Below, piece by piece: positions 1-11,938 of a DNA stretch of 64,000 nucleotides. The first letter of the stretch is position 1. Each line of letters opens with the position of its first letter. The notes beneath the pieces were generated by a model. It searched no databases. It was given only the letters and a program-made list of their open reading frames with translations, and was not told the DNA's origin. The position numbers and the translations under genes were made by a program. Source of the DNA: Echinometra lucunter (taxonomy: Eukaryota > Echinodermata > Echinoidea > Camarodonta > Echinometridae); contig CM057161.1 in the NCBI GenBank assembly GCA_029962745.1, positions 7,375,383-7,439,382 of the forward strand, written 5' to 3'.

Positions 1-100
1 ATATGTAATTGACAAAGAAATTTTTTTTTGGGTATTTTAAAGAAATAACGTTATCAAATTTACGATGACAAATTAGTATTTCCCCCATGTTTCGAATCCA

Positions 101-379
101 TTAAATAGTCTCTTCACGAATATAATCACAACACAAGGGAATTGTTTGGTATATCGCGCTCTTTCCAAATCCAGTAGGTAAGGCAACAAAATCAATAATG
201 CTACAAATGGCAGATTCTTGAAGTTCTCGGAATTTACCTCCAGGAATGCCTAGTTTGTTGGCCGTGTAAGTCAAACCTCCTCGCAGAAGATCGTCGCGTT
301 TGCAAATACTCACCATCTTGGATGACGTAATGTCATGTGACTCATGAATTGCATATGCATTGGCCTCTTCTCCAAACAT
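101..379 (-). pseudogene. RecQ-like DNA helicase fragment
   Basis: A 92-codon open frame contains a clear helicase Walker A region, LPTGFGKSAIYQ, followed by an IPL segment. It is preceded by a glutamine/arginine-rich stretch (FRELQESAICSII) in the place RecQ-family proteins have their Q-like motif. RecQ helicases unwind DNA 3' to 5' using ATP. Only the first helicase motif is present: the frame stops about 20 residues after the P-loop, and I find no DEAH box or later motif nearby on the same strand within the window. It is probably a decayed fragment, either of a repeat-associated RecQ-like gene or of a gene lying mostly to the left. It lies antisense to the ST13 intron. Confidence 0.45.
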
Positions 380-1310
380 ATTTCTGATTGGTCGAATTCA
401 TTTCTTATTCATGAGGATTTTTCGTACGAAAAACTGCCACTGATTCATAGTCAATAATAAGAAAACAACGACTAAAGCAAGACGAGCGGTTCTAGGCGGT
501 AAGCATCCACTGTTCATAGTCTCGTCGCATCAGACGTATCGCTTAGCAAAGACAATAGTCTCACTGCATCATATGTTTAGCGTAACAGCAAAGACAATAG
601 CTGCATCCTCCGCCTAGATTATAGGCTACATGTACCCCTGCAAAAAAAAAAAAAAAAAAAGCTCTTTCGCCAATATCCTGCACTATCTAAGTTCTGAAAG
701 TGTATTAATCAACTGCAAAAAAAACAAAAACAATTGTACTAATACAGTTAGTATGTATAAAATAACTCCCCCCCCCCTTCCCCCCAAAAAAACTTTACCC
801 AGCAATCTGGGGGTTAAGGAGTTTGAATAAAAAGGATAAAGGAATGGCTTGTTAGTTGTTTAAGTATGCATTCTTCAACTTTTCTGTGTCGATTATTGAT
901 ATTAATACATGTAGTTTTACTTGTGTTGCATTAAATACCATGTTTCTAAGCACTTTAAACATAAAGGGACCTCCCCTTGGTTGAAATGCCTTAGGGTGTT
1001 TGGAGTCATTTGTGATCATATGTGCTAACTATGAACTTTTCTGTTTTGTCGCAAACTTTTTAAATAACAAATTGAATTTTATTGTTGTTAGTCTGAAGAT
1101 CTTGTTTTATAGGTGAATTAAAAAAAAAAAAAAGAATATGATTTTACAGTGATCAGTGATATATCTTCAAATAAGAAAATTGGTCTATCCTCTGGAATCG
1201 AAAGAGGGATGAAGAGCCTCATAAGTTCAAGACACACTTTCAGAAAATATTAAGGTATTTTATGCTTTTCTTCCAATCTTGTCATTTTCTCTCTGTCCTT
1301 CACAATGCAG
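380..1310. other. ST13 intron sequence, no gene seen
   Basis: No exon or recognisable element was found. The stretch holds homopolymer tracts (A-run near 641-660, C-runs near 767-785, A-run near 1120-1132) and a short imperfect repeat containing GCAAAGACAATAG near 547 and 588. It precedes the first visible ST13 exon with a pyrimidine-rich acceptor ending in GCAG at 1310. Confidence 0.5.
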
Positions 1311-1427
1311 GCCAAGAAGATTGCTGAACACAAGAGGAAGTATGAGAGGAAACGTGAGGAACGAGAACTGAAGGAGAAGAAGGAGAGGGTCAGAAAGGCT
1401 AAATTAGCAGCGGAAAAAGCACGGAAG
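1311..1427 (+). CDS. ST13: ST13 exon: charged linker after TPR domain
   Basis: This exon has 39 codons in phase 0, bounded by GCAG at 1310 and GTAGGA at 1428. It encodes [20 protein letters not shown] followed by a Lys/Arg/Glu-rich helix. Vertebrate Hip has the same segment between the TPR repeats and the GGMP region, where it contributes to Hsc70 binding. Confidence 0.95.
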
Positions 1428-4400
1428 GTAGGACAATCCCATGGTAGCTCTTCATAGCACTGTGGCAGGGGCAGCGCTACAGGGGAGCGGTGGGGGGGGG
1501 GGGCAAATGCCCCCCTACGATTTTTCAAGTAATAACAAAAAGACAAAAAGGGGAGAAAAAAAAGAAGAAAAAAAGAGGAGGAAGAAGAAAGAAGAGGGTG
1601 GGAAAAGAGAGGCCTGGGGCTTGCAACTATATAATACCCCTATCTGTTCATTTAAAACGTCAATAAATTCACCTATGTGTCATCTTGCTCCCCCCCCCAA
1701 TCAAAATACCCTGGCGCCCCCCCTGTACATTGGTGTGGTCCTTTTGAAAGGGAGCGTGGGTTGTGAGAGGTAAAAGATGATTTGTGAGCATTCTCCATCT
1801 TTTGATATCAGTTTGGAAGAATATCATAGTAGAAATGTCCCCTGTAAAGAGGCATCATGGTCTACTGGATACGTCCCCGGACTGTAGATCACAAGGTTGG
1901 CAGTTCGAGTCCCGCCATGGCACCAATGTATTTGGCAAGACATTAATAAACAATTGCCACTCTCGACCCAGGTGTAGTAAATGAGTACTTGGTAGGAAGA
2001 ATTTCCTTGAAATGCTAGAGCGCCTTAATGGCTGCCTTGATATAAAAGCCGGGGTAATAACAGAGGAGCGCCATGAGTGTCAATTCTGACAGACATGAGC
2101 GCTATACAAGAACCTGCTATTAAAGGAGAATGCAACCCAGGCGTCAGTGTGCTTCCAGTGATTGAAGAAGAACAAGAAGAGTAAACAGTGAAAGTTTGAA
2201 GGAAATCGGACAATGTGTTCAAGAGTTATGAACTTTGAAACTTTATGTAAATCCTTATCATGGAGATCCTTGAATTGGCAACTTTGCCAGTATCTGTGAT
2301 GTCATCATGGACAACTCTCCATTCATTTTGTACACAGAATTTAACATTTTGTTATTTTCAAGAAAAATAAAAATTCTTTTGATTTATGGTTTGAGCATGA
2401 CATGTCTTTATCAATTCTGCAAGCATTTTGAGAAGAATAATGTTGATTCCTAACTTGAAATTTCATGTAAATAAATTTGAAAAAAAAATTATGTACAAAA
2501 TGAATTGAGAGTTGTCCACGTAGACATCACAGATACTGGCAAAGTTGCCAATTCAAGGGATTTACTGAAACTTTCAAACTTCATAACTCTTGAACCGATT
2601 GTCCAATTTTGCTCAAACTTTCACTGTTTACTCTTCTTAGTCATCTTTATTCACTAAGAGCACACTGATGCCTGGGTTGCATTCTCCTTTAACGTACCGC
2701 TCTTCAAGTGCTGTCATGAAACAGCTTGACTTTGGCCCAAACTATTATGTGTAGTCCCATATACCCATTTCTGTGTCGAGTTGAACTCTTATCATTGTGA
2801 TGAATTCAGAACTTCAGGGTGTACACCAATCTTTATTGACAACTTAACCTTTCCTTGTTGCTTCAAACTGTAATCACATGACTGAAACTCAAGTTTATCT
2901 TTTAAGGTTATGTAGAGTAGGGTTTTTTGTTTTTTTAATTTGAAAGAATTTACAAATGAAATTTTACGGTAGAAAACCCTTCTTTCTATCTCTTCTTTGA
3001 ACTAGGAGGGGGGGGGGTATATTTGTTGTCTTGGAGTTAACAGATATTGTTTTTCAATAGGGAGGAATCAACTCTTTGTAGAAAGATAGCTGGAGAGGAA
3101 ATTCAGAGAATTAGATTATTGACAGTTTGAATATATGAAGAATAAGTGTCATGCATGACATCCTTATCAGTGGGAAATTCCTCATGAATTTACATAACCC
3201 TGAGGTCTGTGCAAGACACAGGCCATGTTTCCTTCAAGTTAGGTTGATGATCATTTTGAGATTTTTGTTTATTTATTATTTATATTTTTTGTTATTGCAT
3301 TGCAGGAGGAAGAGGAGAGAAGGAAGCGGGAGGCAGAGGATGGTGGCGGTTTCCCCGGAGGCATGCCAGGCGGTTTCCCCGGAGGGTTCCCTGGTGGAAT
3401 GGGTGGCGGCATGCCTGGAGGGTTCCCTGGAGGGTTCCCTGGAGGATTCCCTGGAGGGTTCCCAGGCGGTATGCCAGGTGGAATGCCAGGCGGTATGGGC
3501 GGTAGCATGCCTGGTGGTGGCATGCCTGGTGGTATGCCGGGTGGTATGCCGGGTGGTATGCCGGGTGGTATGCCGGGAGGGATGCCTGGAGGTATGCCTG
3601 ATATCAGCAGCATCATGTCTGATCCAGAGATTCTTATGGCTTTCCAGGTGAGTCTATCATCTGGTGCGTTGTACTCCCACTTCATAATGAGTTGTGTGAC
3701 AGTATGGGCACTGTGCATTGTAGTGTGGGTGGCATGGTTGCATAATGAGTGGTGTGGGGAGTATGAGTGGCCGGGGGGGGGGGGGGGCACTTATGTATAA
3801 AGTAGTACGGGGATGTGCCACTTTGACAGTCCCTTTTTGAGCTTCCGACTGATGATACTCATGATACTCAAAATTGGCGACCTGCCCCTTATTCCCCCGA
3901 TTGCCGTTCTCTAGATACCTGAAACGAGCAACTTCGTACTGCCAGCGTTTTCCCTGGCTCGTTCCCCAGCTCTCACATACATGCGTCTGCTCCTATGGAT
4001 CCGCCATAGAGCTATAATCTGCTCACTTGTGTGCAGTGCTATACGTGAATAAGCCTGAGCAAGCTCGTAGAAAACAATGTTAACTGTGTTGAAATTGTTC
4101 AGTTTGGGGGTCTGTATCTAAATTTTTTGGCCCATGTATCCTGGGCTCCTGCTGGTGTCAAGCCCTAACTTATGATTGTATTCCCTCTCAGTGATAATTT
4201 GCTTAGTTATTGCTTTAGTACTCCCAGTCTCCCCTAAAGTTTTGCTTCCTGGGAGACCTATATACACATGATTGGTAATTCCATAAATTCTGGGGTCCGC
4301 AAATGGAAACACGTGACTTCATGACTTCAACCCATTTCTTGTGGGCAGCTGATGGTCCCTATATTAAATTTTGGGGAGTTGCAGAATTTAGACGGAAAAG

Positions 4401-4693
4401 GAATGAAAAAAGTTTTGGCTTGATCTTGTAATTCATTTCTATCTCCCCTCTCTAAGGACCCTGAAGTCCAAGAAGCATTTGTCGACATCAGCTCCAACCC
4501 TGCCAACATGGCCAAGTACCAGGACAACCCCAAGATCACCAACCTCATCGCCAAGATGCAAGCCAAGGTTCCCAGAGGACCGGGTGGAGGGCCGATGGGA
4601 GGAGCTGGAGGAGCTCCACCACAGACCCCGCCTGCGGGAGGGGCTCAGGGAGATTCCTCTGCATCTGGAGCCAGCACCCAAGATATCGATTGA
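1311..4693 (+). CDS. ST13: ST13 / Hip (Hsc70-interacting protein), C-terminal part, three exons
   Basis: Hip is a cytosolic co-chaperone that binds the Hsp70 ATPase domain and slows ADP release, and it helps pass clients along the Hsp70/Hsp90 pathway. Three exons join in frame: 1311-1427, 3306-3647 and 4457-4693. Together they encode the charged helix after the TPR domain ([18 protein letters not shown], very close to vertebrate ST13), a long run of GGFP/GGMP repeats, and the C-terminal DP domain ([36 protein letters not shown]). The N-terminal dimerisation and TPR exons lie left of the window. The protein continues about 40 residues past the DP domain with a Gly/Pro/Ser-rich tail ending STQDID, which the human protein lacks. 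All junctions are GT-AG and phase 0. The gene is convergent with PDE2A. Identification is firm. Confidence 0.95.
1853..2119 (+). mobile_element. tRNA-derived SINE, copy 1 (Tyr-type anticodon)
   Basis: The 5' part folds like a tRNA. There is an A-box TGGTCTACTGG at 1858-1868, an anticodon-like GGACTGTAGATC, and a B-box AGTTCGAGTCC near 1902-1912, followed by a CACCA-like end. A tRNA-unrelated body follows, ending GAGCGCTATACAAG, the usual tail of this SINE type. The anticodon-equivalent triplet is GTA (Tyr-like). The tail is cut by the next element at a TTAA. Its close relative is at 16303-16500. Confidence 0.8.
2120..2692. mobile_element. Fold-back MITE flanked by TTAA, copy 1
   Basis: The element is a near-palindrome of about 570 bp. 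It starts TTAA-AGGAGAATGCAACCCAGG and ends CCTGGGTTGCATTCTCCTTTAA. The arms of about 250 nt stay complementary almost to the centre, including the paired segments CAACTTTGCCAGTATCTGTG and CACAGATACTGGCAAAGTTG. It has no coding capacity. A second copy sits at 59036-59613. It interrupts the tail of the SINE before it, so it is the younger insertion. Confidence 0.8.
3306..3647 (+). CDS. ST13: ST13 exon: GGMP/GGFP repeats and start of DP domain
   Basis: This exon has 114 codons in phase 0. It begins [12 protein letters not shown], then carries about 20 imperfect GGFP, GGMP and GGMG units, and ends [16 protein letters not shown]. Hip proteins carry GGMP repeats here, but this run is longer than the mammalian one. 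A block of identical GGTATGCCGG units near 3530-3590 shows recent tandem growth. The donor is CAG-GTGAGT at 3647/3648. Confidence 0.95.
3648..4456 (+). other. ST13 last intron
   Basis: The intron is 809 bp. It contains a G-run at 3772-3787 and otherwise no repeat or gene that I recognise. It ends CTCTCTAAG at 4456. Confidence 0.6.
4457..4693 (+). CDS. ST13: ST13 last coding exon: DP domain and tail
   Basis: This exon encodes [20 protein letters not shown], then [18 protein letters not shown], the C-terminal DP (STI1-like) domain that human Hip ends with. It continues into a Gly/Pro-rich tail ending GASTQDID, with a TGA stop at 4691-4693. The extra tail is absent from mammalian Hip. Confidence 0.95.
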   Translation, partial: DPEVQEAFVDISSNPANMAKYQDNPKITNLIAKMQAKVPRGPGGGPMGGAGGAPPQTPPAGGAQGDSSASGASTQDID

Positions 4694-6275
4694 GTTCGTC
4701 ATCGTCATCCAGTTGTCTGATCTTGCTCTTGAATTGATTCCAAATGCATCCAGGATGACGTATCTATTTCATGCGTGTAGATATCAAAGTTTTGTTCATT
4801 GGATAAGGACAATCTGTGTAGAGGCATTTATTTGTAATGTTAACATTTTCACTAAATGCAAAAAACTAAATCCAGGGGGTCATCTGTTTTAGCTGATGCA
4901 AAACTATTTGGGATTTGGCATCTTTTCTTTTGTAATTAACTAACAGTGGGAGTTTTATTTTGTTGAGTGGAGTATTGTGAATGAACAGCGATTTTGATAT
5001 GCACAGCATATAAACTGTCTTATTTGACGTTATAGAAACAAAATGTTTATAAAAAGTGTGTAAAATGTAAAGGCCAAATGGGAAGCTTTTTGTAATACAA
5101 TATCTTACCTGTCTCTTCTGTATAACCTAAAAAATGGTTTATAATTGAGATTTGAGTTTAATTTGAAAGTACAAAGCTCTTCCTTATGATCTACTTGTCA
5201 TATTCTAGTGGTTCAAATCAGGGGCCGGGTGTATATGAATCTGGGTATTAAATTCATAAGGTTGTAATCATTTATAGCAAAGTTCTCTGTTGATCAAAGA
5301 AATATTTGGTATATTGGCATCTATCACATTTTAATGTTATGTAGTCACTTGTCTCATGGTGACCAATAGCTTTCGTTTGACAAGCACAGAGTTAGATGTG
5401 AATTAGATTAGTTGGACTTTCCAATCATCCGTTAAATTCGAACAATGGGCACTGCAGAGTCTTGTCTTTCACACGGTTATATGCCCGGTCAATTTCAGAA
5501 TATGGCCCTATACAAAAAGCTTTAATTGTACAATAGATGTTTTATATTAATTGCCTGTAGTGATGAATGCAATCAATTGTAAACATTTGTACATTCAATT
5601 GCTAAGCTTTTTGTTTCAGGGCCAGGATTTGTGCACTTCTTTAGCTTTGATCCTTGTTTGTTTTTCGATGATTCATGAATTTGTATTTTCACACGTGGAA
5701 ACAATGTAGTGTTGCTCCGTATTTTCAGCCCAGCTTTTTGCATTTGATAACCTCATATTTTTGCAGTCACTTGGTATGGAATTAACCTTTTGTGCGCAGA
5801 GCCGTGAACCCCTGTGTGCTGAATGATTTTCAATTTCAATTTCCAGTACAAAGCTATGGTGTAAATAATTACATACGAAAGCCGATCGAGTAAGGAATGT
5901 AAACAATTAAAAGCGAATGCTGCCACCTGTGGGGAAATTAATATTAGTGTAGATATTGTGGGTTCCAATTGAGCATGAAATGCAAACATTGCTGGTCAAC
6001 AATAGTGCAGGGGTGCGAATTTTGCGTCCAAAGAGTTAACCCAATTGGATCTGATGCTATGTTGCCTTCATTACCAATAGAAACCAGTTAAAAAGGGATG
6101 TTTGTACTTCCAGTTTAATAACTAAATGTTAGAAGCATGATATCACCTTTATGTAGATTCATGGGATATACTGATAATAGCATATATATGTATTGCATGT
6201 GCAGTGTTTTTCTTTTTATAGAATCAACATTGATTTAAAATGTCCTATGTAAATAAATGTCTCATGTACCCTTTT
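4694..6275 (+). other. ST13 probable 3' UTR
   Basis: AT-rich non-coding sequence follows the stop codon with no repeats that I recognise. The first good polyadenylation signal is at 6252-6257, which would make a 3' UTR of about 1.6 kb. The end is inferred, not shown. Confidence 0.5.
6252..6257 (+). terminator. Candidate ST13 polyadenylation signal
   Basis: AATAAA lies inside GTAAATAAATGTC, followed by a T/G-rich stretch (TTTTTCATTATTC, ATATGTTCATGTTTT) that could serve as the downstream element. Other A/T-rich hexamers occur nearby, so usage is uncertain. Confidence 0.4.
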
Positions 6276-7575
6276 TCATTATTCTTATATGTTCATGTTT
6301 TAATTAATTTCCCTGACCATAAATATATTCCTATATTGGTCAGCTCATATAAGATTTAGCCTGTTAAAAGTGGTTAAAAGTTACTTTTTACGTGTAGCAT
6401 GTGGCCTTTAAGGGGTCTAAAATTACCGCCAAAAAAAATGAAAGAATGGCCTATATTTTTGACTGGTGAGCAATTATGAGTGTAGTTGTTGTATTCTATC
6501 ATGCATCAGTAGACATTACTTTTATTTCCTTTGTTCATATGTATTTGTTATGAAAATTGGACTTTAAAAATTTTGCAATAAGAGGCATTTCGTGATGTTA
6601 TAATTGTTTAACTGAAGGGTGCATCATGAAAATGATTTAGATCAGTAGTTTACATGCAAGTACCCCTGTCAAACCCCATAGTGCATGACATGTATTTAAT
6701 ACAGGAGCCAAGCTTATTCTAAGCGTCTAGATCTACTCTAATTTTCATTTTTTTCTATTATAATTGTGCTTATATTATAATTATCATTCCATAGGTTATT
6801 TTTGTATTATCAAATACAACTATTAAAGGAATGAACATGCTTTTTTTATATTTGTAATGAACATGCTTTTTTGAAAAGGTATAGACCATTATTACCTGAA
6901 TTTGTTAAGGTTAAAATTCCCAGTGTCCAAGAAGTTGACTGGTTTTCATATAAATGATGTTACTTGGAGAATTTAATCACAATTTATTACCCTACTATTT
7001 TTCTGTGCTTCAAAGAAATGTATGTTGAAGCCAATGAATATGATAAAATGTACTTCTTTGTGAACTGAATCTTATTGTTTTATGTGCTCTTAAATATTGC
7101 TGAATTGATTTGGAGCAGATTTCATCATGATGAACACATTTATAGCGTCAATGTAACATTTTTTTTTATTTGAACTGATAATGGATTTATGTGGGTGGTA
7201 AGCTACCAGAATTTTTCAACAGGCACACGAAAATCTGGAAATTTAGCTTCTCTTTTCTCAATGAGAATGCATGGAAAAATAATTTTATACACATTCAATT
7301 GTGATATATCTGAATTTGTTTCATCTATCAAGCTTCTTCCTCTCTCTGAGTTGGTGGAAACAGTGAAATTTCCGATAGTCCTGATATAATTAGATAACTT
7401 TGTTGGTCCCAGATGTTTATACTTTTTTTTTTTTTACCCTGACTTATGATTCCTGATATATCAAGGTAAGTTTTATAGTTCCAAGGATAGTAACATTTCC
7501 ACATATTTATTCTTTCCATTACAAATTAAAAAATCACGCGAGTGGAACAAAAGAAATCATATTCAAACAAGTTAG
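6276..7575. other. Space between the convergent genes
   Basis: About 1.3 kb of AT-rich DNA with no open frame or repeat that I can recognise. It contains short duplicated words (ATGAACATGCTTTTTT near 6831 and 6859) and a T-run near 7423-7435. Confidence 0.5.
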
Positions 7576-7581
7576 TTTATT
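7576..7581 (-). terminator. Candidate PDE2A polyadenylation signal
   Basis: On the minus strand this reads AATAAA, followed by a T/G-rich stretch (TTTCTTTTGTTCC). If used, the PDE2A 3' UTR would be about 7 kb. Several other AATAAA hexamers lie closer to the stop codon (for example 12309-12314 and 13714-13719), so this is only one possibility. Confidence 0.2.
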
Positions 7582-8873
7582 GCCTGCAAGATTAAGCTAA
7601 TTTAAACCAAATGCTTCTACTGGAACTGGAACATACACCAACTTTGTAATATATTACATCATTTCCTTGTCGGATGCTTCAAAACATACCCAAATATAGA
7701 AATATATTACGTCATTATACATTCCACTGCAGACATCTTGCCTGTGAAGTACATATGTGTATATAATATATTTCTCTTTTGTTCCCAAGGTGACGTATTA
7801 GGATTACATGTAGTCGTAAAGGTTCGATTTTCTTCTAGAATACTCAAAACTGCAAACTCTGTACAATAGTATGTACAGTGTTAGTTCATCCTTTTTTCTC
7901 TCCATATTTACAAAACCATAAAATAAGCAGTGATTTTTGTACAATTCAAATTAGGTTGCATCAAAGGTGACAGATCCCCCTTTCTTTGCATATTCCTGCA
8001 TGCACACAGAAATATTGTTTTCAATTTTTGAACTTGGTAGAGACCGATTTGTGGGCAGCGCCGTTACTGCAGAGTCCCCCATATAGTGTGTATGTAATCT
8101 TTACGCCTTACATTCGGCCGCACTGCATTGTTGTATACATTCTATAGCAAGACACCGCAGTAAATGGCTGATCATCTGCTGCCCTCAACGGTATATACTT
8201 ATAAAGCCGATTGTTTTCAGATTACACACAACTTTGCTGTATATTCAAATCAGATTTCAAAGTTTAAATTCTAATACTAATTCTTCATTTCATATATGCG
8301 ATTTTACAATTAAATCGCAAGTATTCCACCAGTGAATTTTGCATCATGTAATCTACATTTTACTGTTCAGAAACAAGCCAAACAAGCCCATCAATCGATC
8401 ATGTAACCTCGAAACAAAAATATCTTACAAAGTCATCACACATTTACTGTACATCAGCCTTTTCAAATGTGACCTCTCTACCAGTGAATTACAAAAAACT
8501 AACAAGTAGGAACACACCTCTGGTCCTCGTCTCTAAATGCTGGTGCACTGAATGGGACAAGGATATCTGTTCACACCAGTCGTACTGACTCCTACAACCT
8601 GTACACTTCAATGCAGTGCAAAAGAGTAAAAGTTAAGTAACTTTGAAAAGCAAAGTCTGCTTTTCTAACAAAATACTAAACTTGGCTTCTTCAAAAATGT
8701 CTTTCATCAAACCGTTGCCTAGCTTTCCTGGGCAGGCATGTGCCCAAGTCTGAATAACTACAGGTAGTTTCCAATGATGCCTGCTTTGGCTTGCTAAATT
8801 CCAGATACGGTACACAAGGTTAGTTATGACTGTTGAATGGCCTGATGTGTTTTTGGTTTTGTGCATTAGTTAC

Positions 8874-9408
8874 CATATTGTGCATCTCAAGAAAAGTGTA
8901 TAGTTGGAAAAACTTCTCACCATCTGAGCATTTCAAAATTTTCATGCTGGTAGATAGACCAAAGACTCTTTCTATCAAATCCCACCAAAAAAATCTCTGA
9001 AAAATTTATGCTTGAATGAGCAAAAGTCACTTTTGTGAAAGGGTGCAAAATTCAGACTTGACAACAATGGGTATTTGTGATGGTTGCTATCAGCGAAGCC
9101 AACAGCAGTGTTACCTGTGGAGGCTTTAGGAATGTTAATATTCTGAGGGCTTTCTGGCGATTTTATGAATTTCTGCCCCGCTGATACTAACCAGAACAAG
9201 TACCAATTCTTGCCAAGCTCAAATTTCGCACCCTTTCCCAAAAGTTACATCTGCTCATTCAAGCATAAAATATTTTGAGATTTTTAGATGGATTTGATAG
9301 AAGAGACCCTGGGCTATCCATGGGTATAAAACATTTCATGAAAATACTTTGAAATGCTCAGATGGCAAGAATTTTTCTAACTAAACCTTTTCGGGGCATG
9401 CACTGTAT
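8874..9408. mobile_element. Long fold-back MITE
   Basis: The left arm includes CCATCTGAGCATTTCAAA, then TATCAAATCC and TTATGCTTGAATGAGCA. The right arm carries the reverse complements of these in mirrored order (GGATTTGATA, TGCTCATTCAAGCATAA, TTTGAAATGCTCAGATGG). Arms of roughly 200 nt flank a short unpaired centre. It is non-coding. If PDE2A has a long 3' UTR, this would form a large RNA hairpin in it. Confidence 0.75.
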
Positions 9409-9974
9409 AGAATTCATTCTACAAGAAAATTGCTCTGGTGCATGTAATCTGTGGACACTAATTTGTATACATACATGTACATACAAGTTTGGGTAGGACT
9501 GCCTGTCTGCACATTTCCGCAAACTGTCTTCATGAAGATCGTTCCAGTAGCACACTTTATATTCAATGCAACAAAATTTCATGTCTCATGCAAGGATACA
9601 GTTTGAAAGTCATTTGGGTATTAATGCCAAAAGATATTTATCCCAACTTCCCTTCTTACTGTGTAAGAATTGGGCGATAATGCAATCATAAATTCCCCCA
9701 AGTCGTAACCCGTATCCTGCTTTCCTCGCTGCAAAAGATATTTGAACAATTTATAAACAAACTGCTGAATTTGTGCTTAATATAGTCTTATATAGAAATG
9801 AAACAAAAATTACTCTACATATACTGTCTGATAAAATAATACAATGTCATAAAACATCTATAAGTAATTACTGTAAACTGAGAACAGAAAGGTTAAAAAG
9901 GTATAAATCAAATTTCAGTTGAACAGAAAGACTACAGTATTAAGCTGTGTAAGTGCGATGTGACCTATAATTAA

Positions 9975-10026
9975 AAATAAATAATCATTTTACAATAGAA
10001 ATAAATAATCATTTTACAATAGAAAT
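9975..10026. repeat. Two-unit tandem repeat
   Basis: The 24-nt unit AAATAAATAATCATTTTACA plus ATAG occurs twice in direct succession without mismatch. Confidence 0.8.
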
Positions 10027-11938
10027 AAAAAAGATCTGTATCATGGACCTACAACAATCCAAAGTCATGTTACCATGTGCCGTGGTAAATTACCTCAGAA
10101 TTAGAAACCATAAGCATGGTACCTTCAAATTCCTCTTATACCACACAGGTAAGTGAGTATAAAATCGGGCCCTTGCTACAGATTATTTTTTATCACACCC
10201 CTCCCCCCATCCTTGTCTTCCATTTACACATGTGATATATTTCACCATGGTGGTTTACTACATCAGTTTACTGTGCCACATGTGAACACACCTTCAGGGG
10301 CTGAATATACTGCACGCATTGCATATTTTCAATCGTCTGACTAAATAGGTCCATCCACGTGGGACTTGTCAATTCATGACAACTGGATAAGTCAAACACA
10401 AAGCCTTCGGCATCCACATATTCCAGTCCGATGAAACAATAAGAATATGCTACACTCATTGTTGGATTTATACTATCTGAAAGAACATACATTTTCTACA
10501 TTTCTTCTTTACATATAGATAGATCATTAAAATAATTCCATAAATATATCATTATCACAAAATTGTTAAATCTATGCAAAAAAAAAAAATCTTATCAAGA
10601 ATTCAAATATATACAAATCATGACACTGACATTCACACAACTGATCAGAAAGGGAGAGAAAAACCCATGTTTCTCATAACATATCCCATTCTTTCTCAAG
10701 ATTCTTTTCATGAATACATTACAAGAAAAATACAGAAAACTACTTTCAACTATGATATGTTTGCATTTGTGCATTCCTTAAGAGGTATAGACATAGTACC
10801 ATAATATATAAAATTACCTCATATAGCATGTGAACTTTTTATTCAACTTCAATATTTTTGAAGTAAAAGAAAAATAATAGAGAAATAGTTTGCTTATATT
10901 TTAAGTTTGGTAATAAAAATGAAAAGCCAAAATATATTTTGTAGTTTTCATATATATCTTCATTTATATATAGTTCAATATTTTTCTATATTAAAGCACA
11001 GATTAACATATGCAGCTTTCGATCTAGAACTCATTCAGTGCCTTCAATTTTCTTTCAATTTTCACAAACTATTTAAATGTATATATCCACTATCAATCAG
11101 CGCACAAGTGTCAAAATGAATTAAAATATTAAAACCTTAACAACTTTAATAGTAAAGAACTGAAGTTGCGTTACTCATGAACAGATACAGGTCGATAGTG
11201 AAGAGATATATGCTGATGATGATACACGCAACATGCAAATATATGCAAATCATGCAAGTATCCAAATCTTAAATTTTGGGAGCATTATGATGCAAAAAGA
11301 AAAGCATATGTGACAAAAATTGTTCAAAATTGATGGATAAAGTCAAATCTTGAGAACAAAAAATTGCACGCAAGAATCACCCTGAGGAAAAGGAAAAAAA
11401 AAATATATTACTGTGGAAACGAGGATAGTACAATCTGGTGCAACATAATATGTACAGGATATACTCTACAATAACAACAACAACCACCAACATTCACATA
11501 GCCTGATTCAAGCTGCTATAAGCCATGATAAATACTTTATCTGTACACATAAAATAGTTTGTTATATACAGCTATACAAGGGTAAAGCAGCCAATATGAT
11601 GCCTGATTTGCATCAAGTACAGGAGTGGATAAGCTTTTGCTCTTTCTTAATTTCTATGTTAATACATATCTTATGTTTCCTAGGACCTCTAGGACTTTAC
11701 TTGCATAAACATGGTTCAAAAATACCGTATATTCCTTCCCTCCTCCCCCCGTATCAATCAAACATCAAGGAACAATTATTTACAACTTTAAAAAGGAGCA
11801 TTTGATCAATCCTACCTAAAAAAAAAAAAAAATACAAAGAGCAAACTACAAATTTAAAAAAAATTTATACTTGTGTATTTTTATATCTGCCCAAGCATGC
11901 TGTTACCATGCAGGTCTACTATGAAAAGTCAAACACAA

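Larger units (their letters stand above)
1428..3305 (+). other. ST13 intron with SINE and fold-back MITE
   Basis: The intron is about 1.9 kb. It holds a G-run at 1491-1503, a purine-rich stretch at 1552-1610, a tRNA-derived SINE (1853-2119) and a fold-back element inserted at the SINE tail (2120-2692). The last 600 bases show no recognisable element apart from a G-run near 3007. The acceptor is TTGCAG at 3300-3305. Confidence 0.7.

Noticed and set aside
1858..1925. A functional tRNA-Tyr gene
   Set aside because: The acceptor and D arms do not pair well and the sequence continues into a SINE body with a typical tail.
3151..3790. Alternative-frame and antisense open frames over the ST13 repeat exon
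   Set aside because: They are shadows of the GGMP/GGFP coding repeat; the plus-strand frame with good splice sites and homology explains the sequence.
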